The notes beneath the pieces are model-generated. The model was not told where the DNA came from. It was given only the letters and a program-made list of their open reading frames with translations, and did not search any database. DNA of 64,000 nt from Locusta migratoria (taxonomy: Eukaryota > Arthropoda > Insecta > Orthoptera > Acrididae). This document shows, piece by piece, positions 11,967 to 20,945 of the stretch. Location of the stretch: contig CM048745.1 of assembly GCA_026315105.1 (NCBI GenBank), forward strand, positions 785,149,390 to 785,213,389. Reading direction: 5' to 3'. The first letter of the stretch is position 1, and every line of letters begins with the position of its first letter. A program made the position numbers and the translations under genes.

Positions 11967-12002
11967 CACAAGGAAGGAACGCGCCAACAGACGCCGGTAA
12001 TC

Positions 12003-13316
12003 ATGGCGGACACTTCCGCTATGAAACCTTCAAAATCTACTATAACCCTGACCCAAAAATGGAAACATGACTAATCTGTCAAAGAGTCTCGCTAACATTC
12101 CCAAGTTCCTCATATCTCTTACTGATGGTTTTTCTTCTGTAAATCCTTGTCTCATTCAGAATGGTGTAGAAGACATGCTCAAGACAGCGCAATGGGACCT
12201 TGTTACTTGAAATTGAGAATGCCTTTCAGGCACAGAAATTACTCTGGACTACACTTGTGCATACATTTCCTGTGAAAGTGGAGGCTCACCGCACCCTTAA
12301 CTCCTCGCGGGGGTAGACTTCACAAGATCTGTGGATGGGTTATCGGATGACGATATACTCAACTATATGTCCGATCAGGGAGTTACGGCTGTTCATCGCG
12401 TTACGAAAAAAGTTGAATGTCAAGAAGACAGCAAGAGATTATTGTCGACAGGGTCGACCTACCATCAAAGGTGAAAGCAGGCTATGAAATCATTTCAGTT
12501 CACAAATATATATCCAATCCTACACGCTGCTGCCATTGCCAGAGATGAAATCTTGTCCTAACACAGCCAAATGCACCACCTGTGGCAGGGCCGCCCATGA
12601 GGGTAATTGTCCACCAACATCCCCTCGCTGCATTAATTGCATGGGTGACGATGCTGCTTCTTTATGGGACTGCCCAGTCTATAAAGATGAGTGGGTCATC
12701 CAGGAGGTTCGCGGCAAGGAGAAGGTTTCAACCTCTGCCGCTCGGAAGGTGTTAGCAAGTAGGAAGCCCGCTGTACTCCACAGCCAGGTCCTCAACTCCC
12801 CTCGACCAACTAAGGAGGTAGGTACTCAGACCTGAGTTTTCACCTTCTGTGACACTGTCAGATTGGCCAGTCCGAAAATTGCTTGTTCCATCTATCTGAT
12901 CCCTTCTGCCCGTTCTACAGTGCATTAGTCAACCAGTTCCTGCAGATCCCGGGCACCTAAATCTGATGCTAAAAAAGAACGCGTTTTTGACGATTTCCTA
13001 AAAACTGTCTTCTCAACCGTGAACCATTTCAACTCGTCATGCCTCTAAGAAGGCTCACAAAAAGAACAGCCCTTCCCCGCCGCGCCGTGGCTCTTTGTTC
13101 ACGCCATCAAGCAGTTGCTGGCCTTGGCCGTCTTGTTTCACCGGGACACTCTCTGAACTGGGCACCCGGCCCTTCACCGGCGGTGGAAGCTGCCCCTCTT
13201 GATCGACTCGGGAAGGTGGCACACTCTTCAGTCGAACCCATGGAACACTATTTTCTGCCTCTAGATAGCGATAACAGTGCTCCCTCAAAGGCTGGTCCTC
13301 AGCGCCTGTCGAGGTG
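12003..13316 (+). pseudogene. ORF1 (Gag-like) remnant of copy E
   Basis: Corresponds to ORF1 of copy D. The longest surviving stretch (12536-12835) contains CTTCGRAAHEGNC and CINCMGDDAASLWDC, which are the second and third zinc knuckles. Here the third knuckle keeps its second Cys, which is Tyr in copy D. Frameshifts and stops, such as TGA at 12833-12835, break the frame. An RNA-binding Gag-like role is inferred from the family. This copy is not functional. Confidence 0.85.
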
Positions 13317-13484
13317 ACCCCGCTTGCTTGTTCCTTCTTTTTTCATTTTTTATCATGGCGCTCCTTCAATAAAATATTCGCGGCATTCATTCCAATCGGA
13401 AGGAATTGCAAATGCTCATCGCTTGCACTGCCTGCTTCTAGTTCATCTCCAAGAAACTGTTACGTCCATGTGATTATGCAGACT

Positions 13485-13485
<1 letters not shown>

Positions 13486-13515
<30 letters not shown>
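13486..13515 (+). repeat. 30-nt C homopolymer inside copy E ORF2
   Basis: An uninterrupted C run replaces the CCCAC segment of the endonuclease coding region present in copy D at about 17219. Confidence 0.95.
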
Positions 13516-13516
<1 letters not shown>

Positions 13517-14293
13517 CTCCCAATACACCTCCGTGCATTTAGACCTGCCCCCTGTGGAAGGTACTTCAGCCCATGGAGGGGTTCTGATGCTCATTCGGGA
13601 CGTCTATTACCATCCCATCTCGTTCCATACTCGCCTACGGACAGTTGCTGTCCTCATCACTCTCTCCACCTTTTCCCACTGTAAAATCTATTCGCCATTG
13701 TCATCTGCCCTTACTAGTGCAGATGTGCTACACATCATTGACCAGCTACTTTCACCTTTCGTTTCAGTAAGAGACTTCAATGCCCACCACCCCCTATGGT
13801 GCTCTCCACCACCTTGTCAGAGAGGCTCCCTTTTAGCTGACCTTTTCCACCACCTCAATATTGTCTGCCTAAACACCAGTGCACCAACCGTTCTTTCTGA
13901 CTTAACACATACTTATTCCCACTTCGACCTCGCAATATGCACTCCTCAGCTTGCGTGTCTGTTTGAGTACATGTACTCGAGTGAGCATTTCCCTTGTGTA
14001 ATCCACCTCCTGCATCATACCCCATCTCCTCATTCCACCAGTTGGAACATCTCCAAAGCCGACTGGGGGGCTTTATTCTTCCATTGCTGTTTTTCACGAT
14101 CAGAATTTTCCCAGCTGTAACAATCAGGTCGAATACCTCAGAGGTAGTTCTCACCGCTGCCGAACATTCCATACCTTGTACATCCTCTTCTCCACGTCGC
14201 GTCCCAGTCCCTTGGTGGAATGCAGCCTGCCGCGACACTCTTAGGCCGTGTTCACACTGCCGGCTGGGCCGAACCGAGCTGGGAGATTAAATA

Positions 14294-14430
14294 CAGTAGA
14301 ACCTCATTTTTACACTTTTCAGGGGACTTCAATCAACATTGTAAACATAGGAAATTTGACGGGACCAACAAAAATGGTGTAAATGGCGGGAAAACGTAAA
14401 AACAGAGAATGTAAAAACGAGGTCTTACTT
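14294..14430. mobile_element. Tigger/pogo-type MITE
   Basis: A 137-bp insertion flanked by TA (14292-14293 and 14431-14432). Ends are CAGTAGAACCTCATTTTTAC and, inverted, AAGTAAGACCTCGTTTTTAC. CAGT..AACCTC is typical of Tigger/pogo TIRs. A longer relative with the same termini is at 51015-52000. No coding capacity. Confidence 0.85.
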
Positions 14431-15022
14431 TACATTGTTTTAAATTTTGCTGTTCACACTGCCAGCCGGGCCGAGAGGACTTCGCTTTAGCTGGCTCATG
14501 CCGAGCTGACGACATTCGAAATGTTTGTTTCTGACACGAGCCGCTTGGGCTACGGTGTTGATTCTACAGCACAAGTATCACACGTTTCCTCTCTGCTTTC
14601 AAGAGAAGTGTCTGCATGACTTTTAGTTTTAAATACACTATTATGAAAATGTTGTTTATTTTTAATTATATTACTATCAATTCTGTATTATGAATATTTT
14701 TCTTTTTCAATAATGTTAATTTTAGTTGTTCACATAAGGAAAAACTGTCCTAAATTTTAGTCGAAATTCATGGTACAAGTCCATTACCACCTATTTCTTA
14801 ACTGTTTAGACATTGACGAGTCACTACAGTGTAAGAATAATAGTATTGAAATATAAAATCAGTTAACGGTTGGTTGGCTCTAAGAAGACGGCAATGAACA
14901 AGTTCTGGTGACTCATGTTTCCTTAGATCTTCTGCTGACAGTGGGTGGGGATTTCTTGTTGCTGGGGACAAGCCCACCAAGAATAAAAAGGAAAAAACTC
15001 ACACACGCTACTATCCTTTACT

Positions 15023-15628
15023 CCCCCCAGGGGGCCCACAGCTCTTTTGTGGGTACGTGTGTGGCGCGCACGGGGCCCCGAGCCGAAGCGACCTTTCTTC
15101 TGTCCCAGGCCGCTTCCCTCTTTTCCCCCCGGTTTGTGCCTTCGCCCGAAGACGGGCGTTTTTCATCAGTCAAAGGTTTCTTTTTCGCTTCCTGTCTTCT
15201 CTTCTTGGTCCTCTTCCTTTCTTGTTCTTCAGCCTTCTCGTATTTTTCCTTTCTCCTTGTTCTTGACTCACCCTTTAATCTCCGCCTCGGCGTTTGAGAT
15301 TCTCCCTCCTTCATCCCTTTCTCTCCTTCCTCCTTTCTTTCCTCCCTGTGCGTGTCTGAAGGTCGACCCACGCTCTGCGTAGCCGGTGACGGGGTAAGGC
15401 GTAACTCCCCGCCCCGGGTAGACATGTAGGGCACGTACGTACCCCCCGGTAAAGGCCGGGCCCAGGGAGGGGTGATTACCCGAGCTGATACCTTCCGAAC
15501 ATGCCGATTGGTCCCTCCGTCCGTTCTCGGGAGGTGTGACCTGAGGTGCGAACAGTCACCTAAGGCGGGTGCGCCCTTAGTGAGGGCCCCCACAAGGAAG
15601 GAGCGCGCCATCGGAGACGCCGGTAATC
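15023..15628 (+). promoter_or_regulatory. 5-prime UTR of copy D, probable internal promoter region
   Basis: GC-rich start CCCCCCAGGGGGCCCACAGC, then a long CT-rich tract (15110-15350), then conserved GC-rich blocks with short inverted repeats (for example CCCCGCCCCGGG at 15407-15418). The same order is kept in copy E (11386-12002) and partly in 1-218. An internal promoter is expected from the biology of full-length non-LTR elements. I see no diagnostic promoter motif. Confidence 0.5.
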
Positions 15629-17035
15629 ATGGGGGACACCTCCGCTATGAAACCTTCCACATCATCTATAACCTTGACCCATAAGCGGAAACATGATTCT
15701 CAGCCACAGAAAGCATTGCCAAACATTCCTAGGTTCCTGGTGGTATCACGTACCGACGATAAGGATTTTTCTGCAGTAAATCCGTTCATTATTCAGAAGG
15801 GTGTCGATGCGATCGCTGGTCCCTTGAAGACCTGCTCTAGGCAGCGCAACGGGACCTTGTTGCTCGAAATAGAAAATGCATTCCAGGCGCAGAAGTTACT
15901 TCGAGCTACCCTTGTACATACTTTCCCTGTGAAAGTGGAGGCTCACCGCACCCTCAACTCTTCGCGGGGGGTAGTGTTTTCTAGATCACTGGATGGGTTA
16001 TCGGACGAGGAGATATTGAACTATATGTCCGATCAGGGAGTCACGGATGTTCATCGCGTGATGAAAAAGATTAACAATGAACTCGTGCCAACCCGTACCG
16101 TCTTCTTGACTTTTGACAAGGTTGACCTGCCATCGAAAGTGAAAGCGGGCTACGAGGTCATTTCCGTCCGCCCGTACATACCAAATCCTACACGCTGCTT
16201 CCATTGCCAAAGGTACAATCATACCAGTAAATCTTGTCCAAATGCAGCCAAGTGCGCCACCTGTGGCAGGGACGCTCATGAGGGTGAATGTCTACCTCCA
16301 TCCCCTCGCTGCATTAATTACATGGGTGACCATGCTGCTTCTTCACGGGACTGCCCCGTTTATAAAGAAGAGCGGGTCATCCAAGAGATTCGCGTGAAGG
16401 AGAAGGTCTCGACCTATGCCGCTCGGAAGTTATTAGCTAGTAGGAAGCCCGCAGTACTCCCGTCAGGTACTTTCAGCCAGGTCCTCGCCTCCCCTCGACC
16501 AACTAAGGAGGTGGGCATTCAGACTTGCGATTTAACGTTCAGTGACACTGTCGTCAGATCGGCTAGCCCGAAAATTGCTCGTTCCACCTCTCCGATGCCT
16601 TCTACCCGTGCTACACTGAATTCGTCGACCAGTTCACACACATCCCGGGCACCCAAATCTGCTGCCCGGAGTTCAAAAAGGGAACCCGTCCGCGAAGATT
16701 TTCTCAAGGCTCCGACTTCTCAATCGTCAACCGCTTCTTCAACCCGTCATGCTTCTAAGAAGGCTTCCAAAAAAGAACAGCCCCCACCTTCCCCGCCGCG
16801 GCGTGACTCGTCGGTCGCGCCATCCAACAGTTGCCGGCCTCGGCCGTCTTCTGTTTCACCGGGACGCTCCGTTTGCCGGGCACCCGGCCGTCTACCGGCG
16901 GTGGAAGCTGCCCCTCCTGATCAACTCCGGGAGGTGGCAGACGCGTCGATCGAACCAATGGAACATGACCCTTTGCCACTAGATGGCGATAGCAGTGCTA
17001 CCTCGAAATCCGGTCCTCAGGGGCCGTCGAGGTGA
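15629..17035 (+). CDS. ORF1 protein of copy D: Gag-like, zinc-knuckle RNA-binding protein
   Basis: 468 residues. It is expected to bind element RNA and form the ribonucleoprotein particle needed for target-primed reverse transcription. The middle (residues about 50-185) is a conserved globular region that precedes a run of zinc knuckles. The first is CFHCQRYNHTSKSC (about 190-203, CX2CX4HX4C). The second is CATCGRDAHEGEC (about 210-222). The third reads CINYMGDHAASSRDC (about 228-242), where Tyr replaces the second Cys seen in copy E. The remaining 200 residues are Ser/Pro/Arg-rich and low in complexity. The start follows the 5-prime UTR and lines up with the copy E frame. The stop at 17033-17035 is 49 nt before ORF2. 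The single Cys-to-Tyr change (TGC to TAC) may weaken one knuckle. Confidence 0.94.
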   Translation: MGDTSAMKPSTSSITLTHKRKHDSQPQKALPNIPRFLVVSRTDDKDFSAVNPFIIQKGVDAIAGPLKTCSRQRNGTLLLEIENAFQAQKLLRATLVHTFPVKVEAHRTLNSSRGVVFSRSLDGLSDEEILNYMSDQGVTDVHRVMKKINNELVPTRTVFLTFDKVDLPSKVKAGYEVISVRPYIPNPTRCFHCQRYNHTSKSCPNAAKCATCGRDAHEGECLPPSPRCINYMGDHAASSRDCPVYKEERVIQEIRVKEKVSTYAARKLLASRKPAVLPSGTFSQVLASPRPTKEVGIQTCDLTFSDTVVRSASPKIARSTSPMPSTRATLNSSTSSHTSRAPKSAARSSKREPVREDFLKAPTSQSSTASSTRHASKKASKKEQPPPSPPRRDSSVAPSNSCRPRPSSVSPGRSVCRAPGRLPAVEAAPPDQLREVADASIEPMEHDPLPLDGDSSATSKSGPQGPSR

Positions 17036-17084
17036 CCCCGCTTGCTAGTTGGTTTTTATCCTTATTTCTTATTTCATTTTTATC

Positions 17085-20000
17085 ATGGCACTCCTTCAAT
17101 GGAACATTCGAGGCATTCGTTCCAATCGGGAGGAGTTAAAACTACTCCTTCGGTTGCACTGCCCGCTTATCGTCTGTCTACAAGAAACTAAGTTGCGTCC
17201 ACGTGATCGTGCAGACTTCCCACACTACACCTCTGTGCGGTTCGACCTGCCACCCGTGGAAGGTGTCCCAGCCCATGGAGGGGTTCTGATGCTCCTTCGA
17301 GACGACGTCTATTTCCATCCCATTTCCTTGCACACTCACCTACAGGCAGTTGCCGTCCGCATCACCTTATCCACATATACCTTCTCCCTCTGTAATATAT
17401 ATTCGCCATCGTCATCTGCCCTTACTAGGGCAGATGTGCTAAACCTTGTTGACCAGCTCCCTTCACCTTTCGTGTTGGTAGGCGACTTTAATGCCCACCA
17501 CCCCCTATGGGGCTCTCCGGCACCTTGTCCGAGAGGCTCCCTTTTGGTGGACATTCTCCACCACCTCGATCTTGTCTGCCTCAACACCGGTGCACCGACC
17601 TTCCTTTCTGACACAACACACACTTATTCCCATATAGACCTCGCAATATGCACTCCGCAGCTTGCCGGTCGGTTTGAGTGGTACGCACTTTCTGACACGT
17701 ACTCGAGTGACCATTTCCCTTGTATCATCCACTTTCTACATCATTCCCCATCTCCACGTCCCACCAGTTGGAACATTTCTAAAGCCGACTGGGGGCTTTA
17801 TTCTTCCATGGCTGTTTTTCACAATCAGCATTTTCCCAACTGTGACAGTCAGGTCGAATACCTCACAGAGGTTATTCTCACAGCTGCTGAACGTTCCATA
17901 CCTCGTACATCCTCTTCTACACGTCGTGTCCAGGTCCCTTGGTGGACTGCAGCCTGCCGCGACGCGCTTAGAGCCCGGCGCCGTGCTTTACGCACCTTTC
18001 GCCACCACCCAACTTTGGAGAATTGCATCAATTACAAACGTATGAGAGCGCAGTGCCGTCGTATCATAAACGACAGCAAGAAAGCTTGCTGGACTGCTTT
18101 TACTAGTTCTTTTAACCGTTTTACTCCCTCCACGTTTGTCTGGGGTGGCCTACGCCGTTTGTCCGGCATCAAGGTCCACTCCCCGATTCCTGGCCTGACT
18201 GTGGAGAACGCGGTCCTCGTGGACCCAGCTGATGTTTCAAACGCATTAGGTCGTTTCTTTGCGGAGGTTTCGAGCTCTGCCCATTACCACCCTGCCTTTC
18301 TCCCTCGCAAACAGGTAGAGGAGGCACGGCCGCCTTCTTTCCGCTCTTTTAATCGGGAAAATTATAACGTCGCCTTCACCATGCAGGAGCTAGATTGTGC
18401 TCTCGCCCTGTCCCGGTCTTCTGCTCCCGGGCCCGATTCCATTCACATTGAAATGCTGAAGAACCTCTCTCCAGCGGGCAAGTGCTTTCTTCTTAGTACC
18501 TACAATCGCATATGGACTGAAGGTCATGTTCCCACAAGTTGGCGTGAATCCATTGTTGTCCCCATCCCCAAACCAGGGAAGGACAAACACCTTCCTTCCA
18601 GTTATCGCCCCATTTCTCTGACAAGCTGCGTCTGTAAGGTGATGGAACGCATGGTTAACGCTCGGTTGGTCTGGCTCCTCGAATCTCGCCGCCTCCTGAC
18701 TAATATCCAATGCGGTTTTCGTCGACACCGCTCTGCTGCTGACCACCTCGTTACGTTGTCGACCTTCATTATGAACAACTTTCTGAAGAAGCGTCAAACA
18801 GTAGCCGTGTTCTTCGACTTGGAGAAGGCATACGATACCTGTTGGAGAGCGGGCATTCTCCGCACATTGCACACATGGGGCCTTCGGGGCCGCCTTCCTC
18901 TTTTCATTCAAGCGTTTTTGGCGGATCGCAAGTTCCGGGTACGGGTGGGCTCTGTTTTGTCAGATGCCTTTTGCCAGGAGAATGGGGTACCACAGGGCTC
19001 CGTCTTGAGTGTGGCGCTCTTTGCCATTGCAATCAATCCGATCGTAGATTGCCTTTCAGCCGACGTCTCCGGATCTCTTTTTGTTGACGATTTCGCAATT
19101 TATTGTAGCGCCCAGCGGACGTGTCTCTTGGAGCGTTCTCTCCAACGCTGTCTTGACCGTCTATATTCCTGGAGCTTCGCAAACGGCTTCCGATTCTCCA
19201 CTGAGAAAACTGTGTGTATCAATTTCTGGAGATACAAGGAATTTCTTCCACCTTCTCTACGTCTCGGCCCTGTTGCTCTCCCTTTCGTGGAGACTACAAA
19301 ATTCTTGGGACTCGTGTTGGATCGGAAACTTTGCTGGTCCACACATGTGTCCTACCTGGCTGCCCGTTGTGCCCGATCCCTTAACGTTCTTAGTGTCCTC
19401 AGTGGCACGTCATGGGGAGCGGACCGTACCGTCCTGCTTCACCTTTACCAGCCCATTGTTCAGTCGAAGCTCGACTACGGAAGCCTTGTATACTCTTCTG
19501 CACGGCCGTCGATTCTCCGCCGTCTCAACTCTATCCACCATCGTGGATTACGTCTGGCGACCGGTGCATTTTATACCAGCCCTGTTGAAAGTCTGTATGC
19601 CGAGGCTGCTGTATTACCCTTGACCAATCGACGTGACATACTCTTGTGTCGGTACGCATGCCACCTACGGTCGATGCCCAACCATCCATCTTACAGATTA
19701 TTTTTTGACGACTCCCTCGATCGCCAATATCAGTTGTCTGCGATTGCCTTGCTTCCACCGGGAGTTCGGTTTCGCCGCCTGCTACAGCGGCTCAATTTTA
19801 CCCTTCCTTCCACCCTTCGGTTGAGCGAAAGCCCATTGCCACCGTGGCATCAGGCCCAGGTTCACACACACCTCGAACTTAGTTCGCTCCCCAAGGAGAG
19901 CACTCCGGATTTGGTATTCCGCTCGAGGCTTGTCGAACTCCGTTCGCGGTTCGATAATGCCGTATTTATTTACACTGATGGTTCCAAGAGCACTGCCGGT

Positions 20001-20768
20001 GTCGGATCTGCCTTCGTCGTCGGGGACAACCATTTCCAATACAAGCTCCCTGACCGGTGCTCAAACTTCACGGCTGAGCTTTTCGCCCTCCACCAGGCCG
20101 TTTTGTATACCTGCCGCCACCGCCACCCTTTCTATGCCATATGTTCTGACTCTCTTAGTGCCCTGCAGAGTCTTAAGGACCCTTTCTCGAACCATCCTCT
20201 CGTGTATCGGATCCAACGCTCCCTCCAGTTGCTGGCTGATGACAGCTGTCACGTTTCTTTCCTGTGGGTCCCTGGCCATGTGGGTGTGCCCGGGAATGAG
20301 GCCGCCGACACAGCAGCCAAGGCAGCAGCTCTTTTGCCTCGCATGGCTACCTTTTGCGTCCCATCGGACGATGTTCAACGGGCTCTTCACCGGAGTATCG
20401 TGTCGCAATGGCACAGTGTGTGGCTTTCACTGTACAACAATAAATTGCGAACTGTCAAACCGATCCCGACCGCTTGGAGGACATCCTCACGCCCCTCTCG
20501 GCAGGAGGAGGTCATCCTGGCTCGGTTGCGGATCGGTCATTGCCGTTTCAGCCACCGTCACTTGCTATCCGCCGAACCTGCACCGCTATGCTCCTGCGGT
20601 GAACTGCTGACAGTGCGACATGTTTTACTGACTTGTGTTAATTTTAATCATCTCCGTGTAGCCCTTCACTTTCCGTCTACTCTGGAGGAAGTTTTAGCTG
20701 ATGACACACGAGCAGCTGCTCGAGTTTTGCGTTTTATCAACTTGGCCAACTTATCCAAGGATATTTAA
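17085..20768 (+). CDS. ORF2 polyprotein of copy D: APE endonuclease, reverse transcriptase, RNase H
   Basis: About 1227 residues from ATG 17085 (MALLQWNIRG). An in-frame ATG at 17049 would add 12 hydrophobic residues, but homology begins at LLQWN. The endonuclease domain has QWNIRG, CLQETKL, VGDFNAHHPLWGS (about 130) and the catalytic SSDHFP (about 206). RT motifs are PIPKPGKD and SYRPISL, motif A FFDLEKAYD (about 576), motif B NGVPQGSVLS and motif C FVDDFAIY (about 667). RNase H residues are visible in YTDGSKS (about 962), AELFALHQA (about 996), CSDSLSAL (about 1020) and WVPGHVGVPGNEAAD (about 1060). A C-terminal Cys/His motif CSCGELLTVRHVLLTC follows at about 1168. All catalytic positions I can identify are present and the frame is open throughout, so it may be functional. 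Confidence 0.95.
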   Translation: MALLQWNIRGIRSNREELKLLLRLHCPLIVCLQETKLRPRDRADFPHYTSVRFDLPPVEGVPAHGGVLMLLRDDVYFHPISLHTHLQAVAVRITLSTYTFSLCNIYSPSSSALTRADVLNLVDQLPSPFVLVGDFNAHHPLWGSPAPCPRGSLLVDILHHLDLVCLNTGAPTFLSDTTHTYSHIDLAICTPQLAGRFEWYALSDTYSSDHFPCIIHFLHHSPSPRPTSWNISKADWGLYSSMAVFHNQHFPNCDSQVEYLTEVILTAAERSIPRTSSSTRRVQVPWWTAACRDALRARRRALRTFRHHPTLENCINYKRMRAQCRRIINDSKKACWTAFTSSFNRFTPSTFVWGGLRRLSGIKVHSPIPGLTVENAVLVDPADVSNALGRFFAEVSSSAHYHPAFLPRKQVEEARPPSFRSFNRENYNVAFTMQELDCALALSRSSAPGPDSIHIEMLKNLSPAGKCFLLSTYNRIWTEGHVPTSWRESIVVPIPKPGKDKHLPSSYRPISLTSCVCKVMERMVNARLVWLLESRRLLTNIQCGFRRHRSAADHLVTLSTFIMNNFLKKRQTVAVFFDLEKAYDTCWRAGILRTLHTWGLRGRLPLFIQAFLADRKFRVRVGSVLSDAFCQENGVPQGSVLSVALFAIAINPIVDCLSADVSGSLFVDDFAIYCSAQRTCLLERSLQRCLDRLYSWSFANGFRFSTEKTVCINFWRYKEFLPPSLRLGPVALPFVETTKFLGLVLDRKLCWSTHVSYLAARCARSLNVLSVLSGTSWGADRTVLLHLYQPIVQSKLDYGSLVYSSARPSILRRLNSIHHRGLRLATGAFYTSPVESLYAEAAVLPLTNRRDILLCRYACHLRSMPNHPSYRLFFDDSLDRQYQLSAIALLPPGVRFRRLLQRLNFTLPSTLRLSESPLPPWHQAQVHTHLELSSLPKESTPDLVFRSRLVELRSRFDNAVFIYTDGSKSTAGVGSAFVVGDNHFQYKLPDRCSNFTAELFALHQAVLYTCRHRHPFYAICSDSLSALQSLKDPFSNHPLVYRIQRSLQLLADDSCHVSFLWVPGHVGVPGNEAADTAAKAAALLPRMATFCVPSDDVQRALHRSIVSQWHSVWLSLYNNKLRTVKPIPTAWRTSSRPSRQEEVILARLRIGHCRFSHRHLLSAEPAPLCSCGELLTVRHVLLTCVNFNHLRVALHFPSTLEEVLADDTRAAARVLRFINLANLSKDI

Positions 20769-20864
20769 CCCTTTTCATTGTCTTTTATCTTTCGTTTTTA
20801 GCCTCTTGTTGATGTTCTGACAGTCACCATTTTTTGAGATCATAGCGAATCTACGTTCTTGGCT

Positions 20865-20895
20865 GGGCGCTAATGACCATAGAAGTTGTGCGCCC
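20865..20895 (+). promoter_or_regulatory. 3-prime terminal hairpin of the non-LTR family
   Basis: GGGCGC (20865-20870) can pair with GCGCCC (20890-20895) around a 19-nt loop, eight bases before the A tail. Copy B keeps it exactly and copy E keeps a weakened form (GGGC...GCCC at about 30115-30145). A structure at this place is likely to be the site recognised by the element reverse transcriptase (inference). Confidence 0.7.
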
Positions 20896-20903
20896 TAAAA
20901 CCA

Positions 20904-20945
<42 letters not shown>

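Larger units (their letters stand above)
15023..20942 (+). mobile_element. Full-length, apparently intact I-clade-like non-LTR retrotransposon (copy D)
   Basis: A complete 5.92-kb element comprising a 606-nt 5-prime UTR, ORF1, a 49-nt spacer, ORF2 (endonuclease, RT, RNase H), a short 3-prime UTR ending in a GGGCGC/GCGCCC hairpin, and an A tail. It is flanked by the perfect 13-bp duplication ACTATCCTTTACT (15010-15022 and 20943-20955). The duplicated target belongs to the TIR transposon family whose relatives at 25310-25325 and 26880-26905 show the uninterrupted site. Perfect duplication and open ORFs make this the youngest insertion in the nest. I-clade assignment is inferred from the EN-RT-RNase H order and the C-terminal Cys/His motif. 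Confidence 0.96.
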
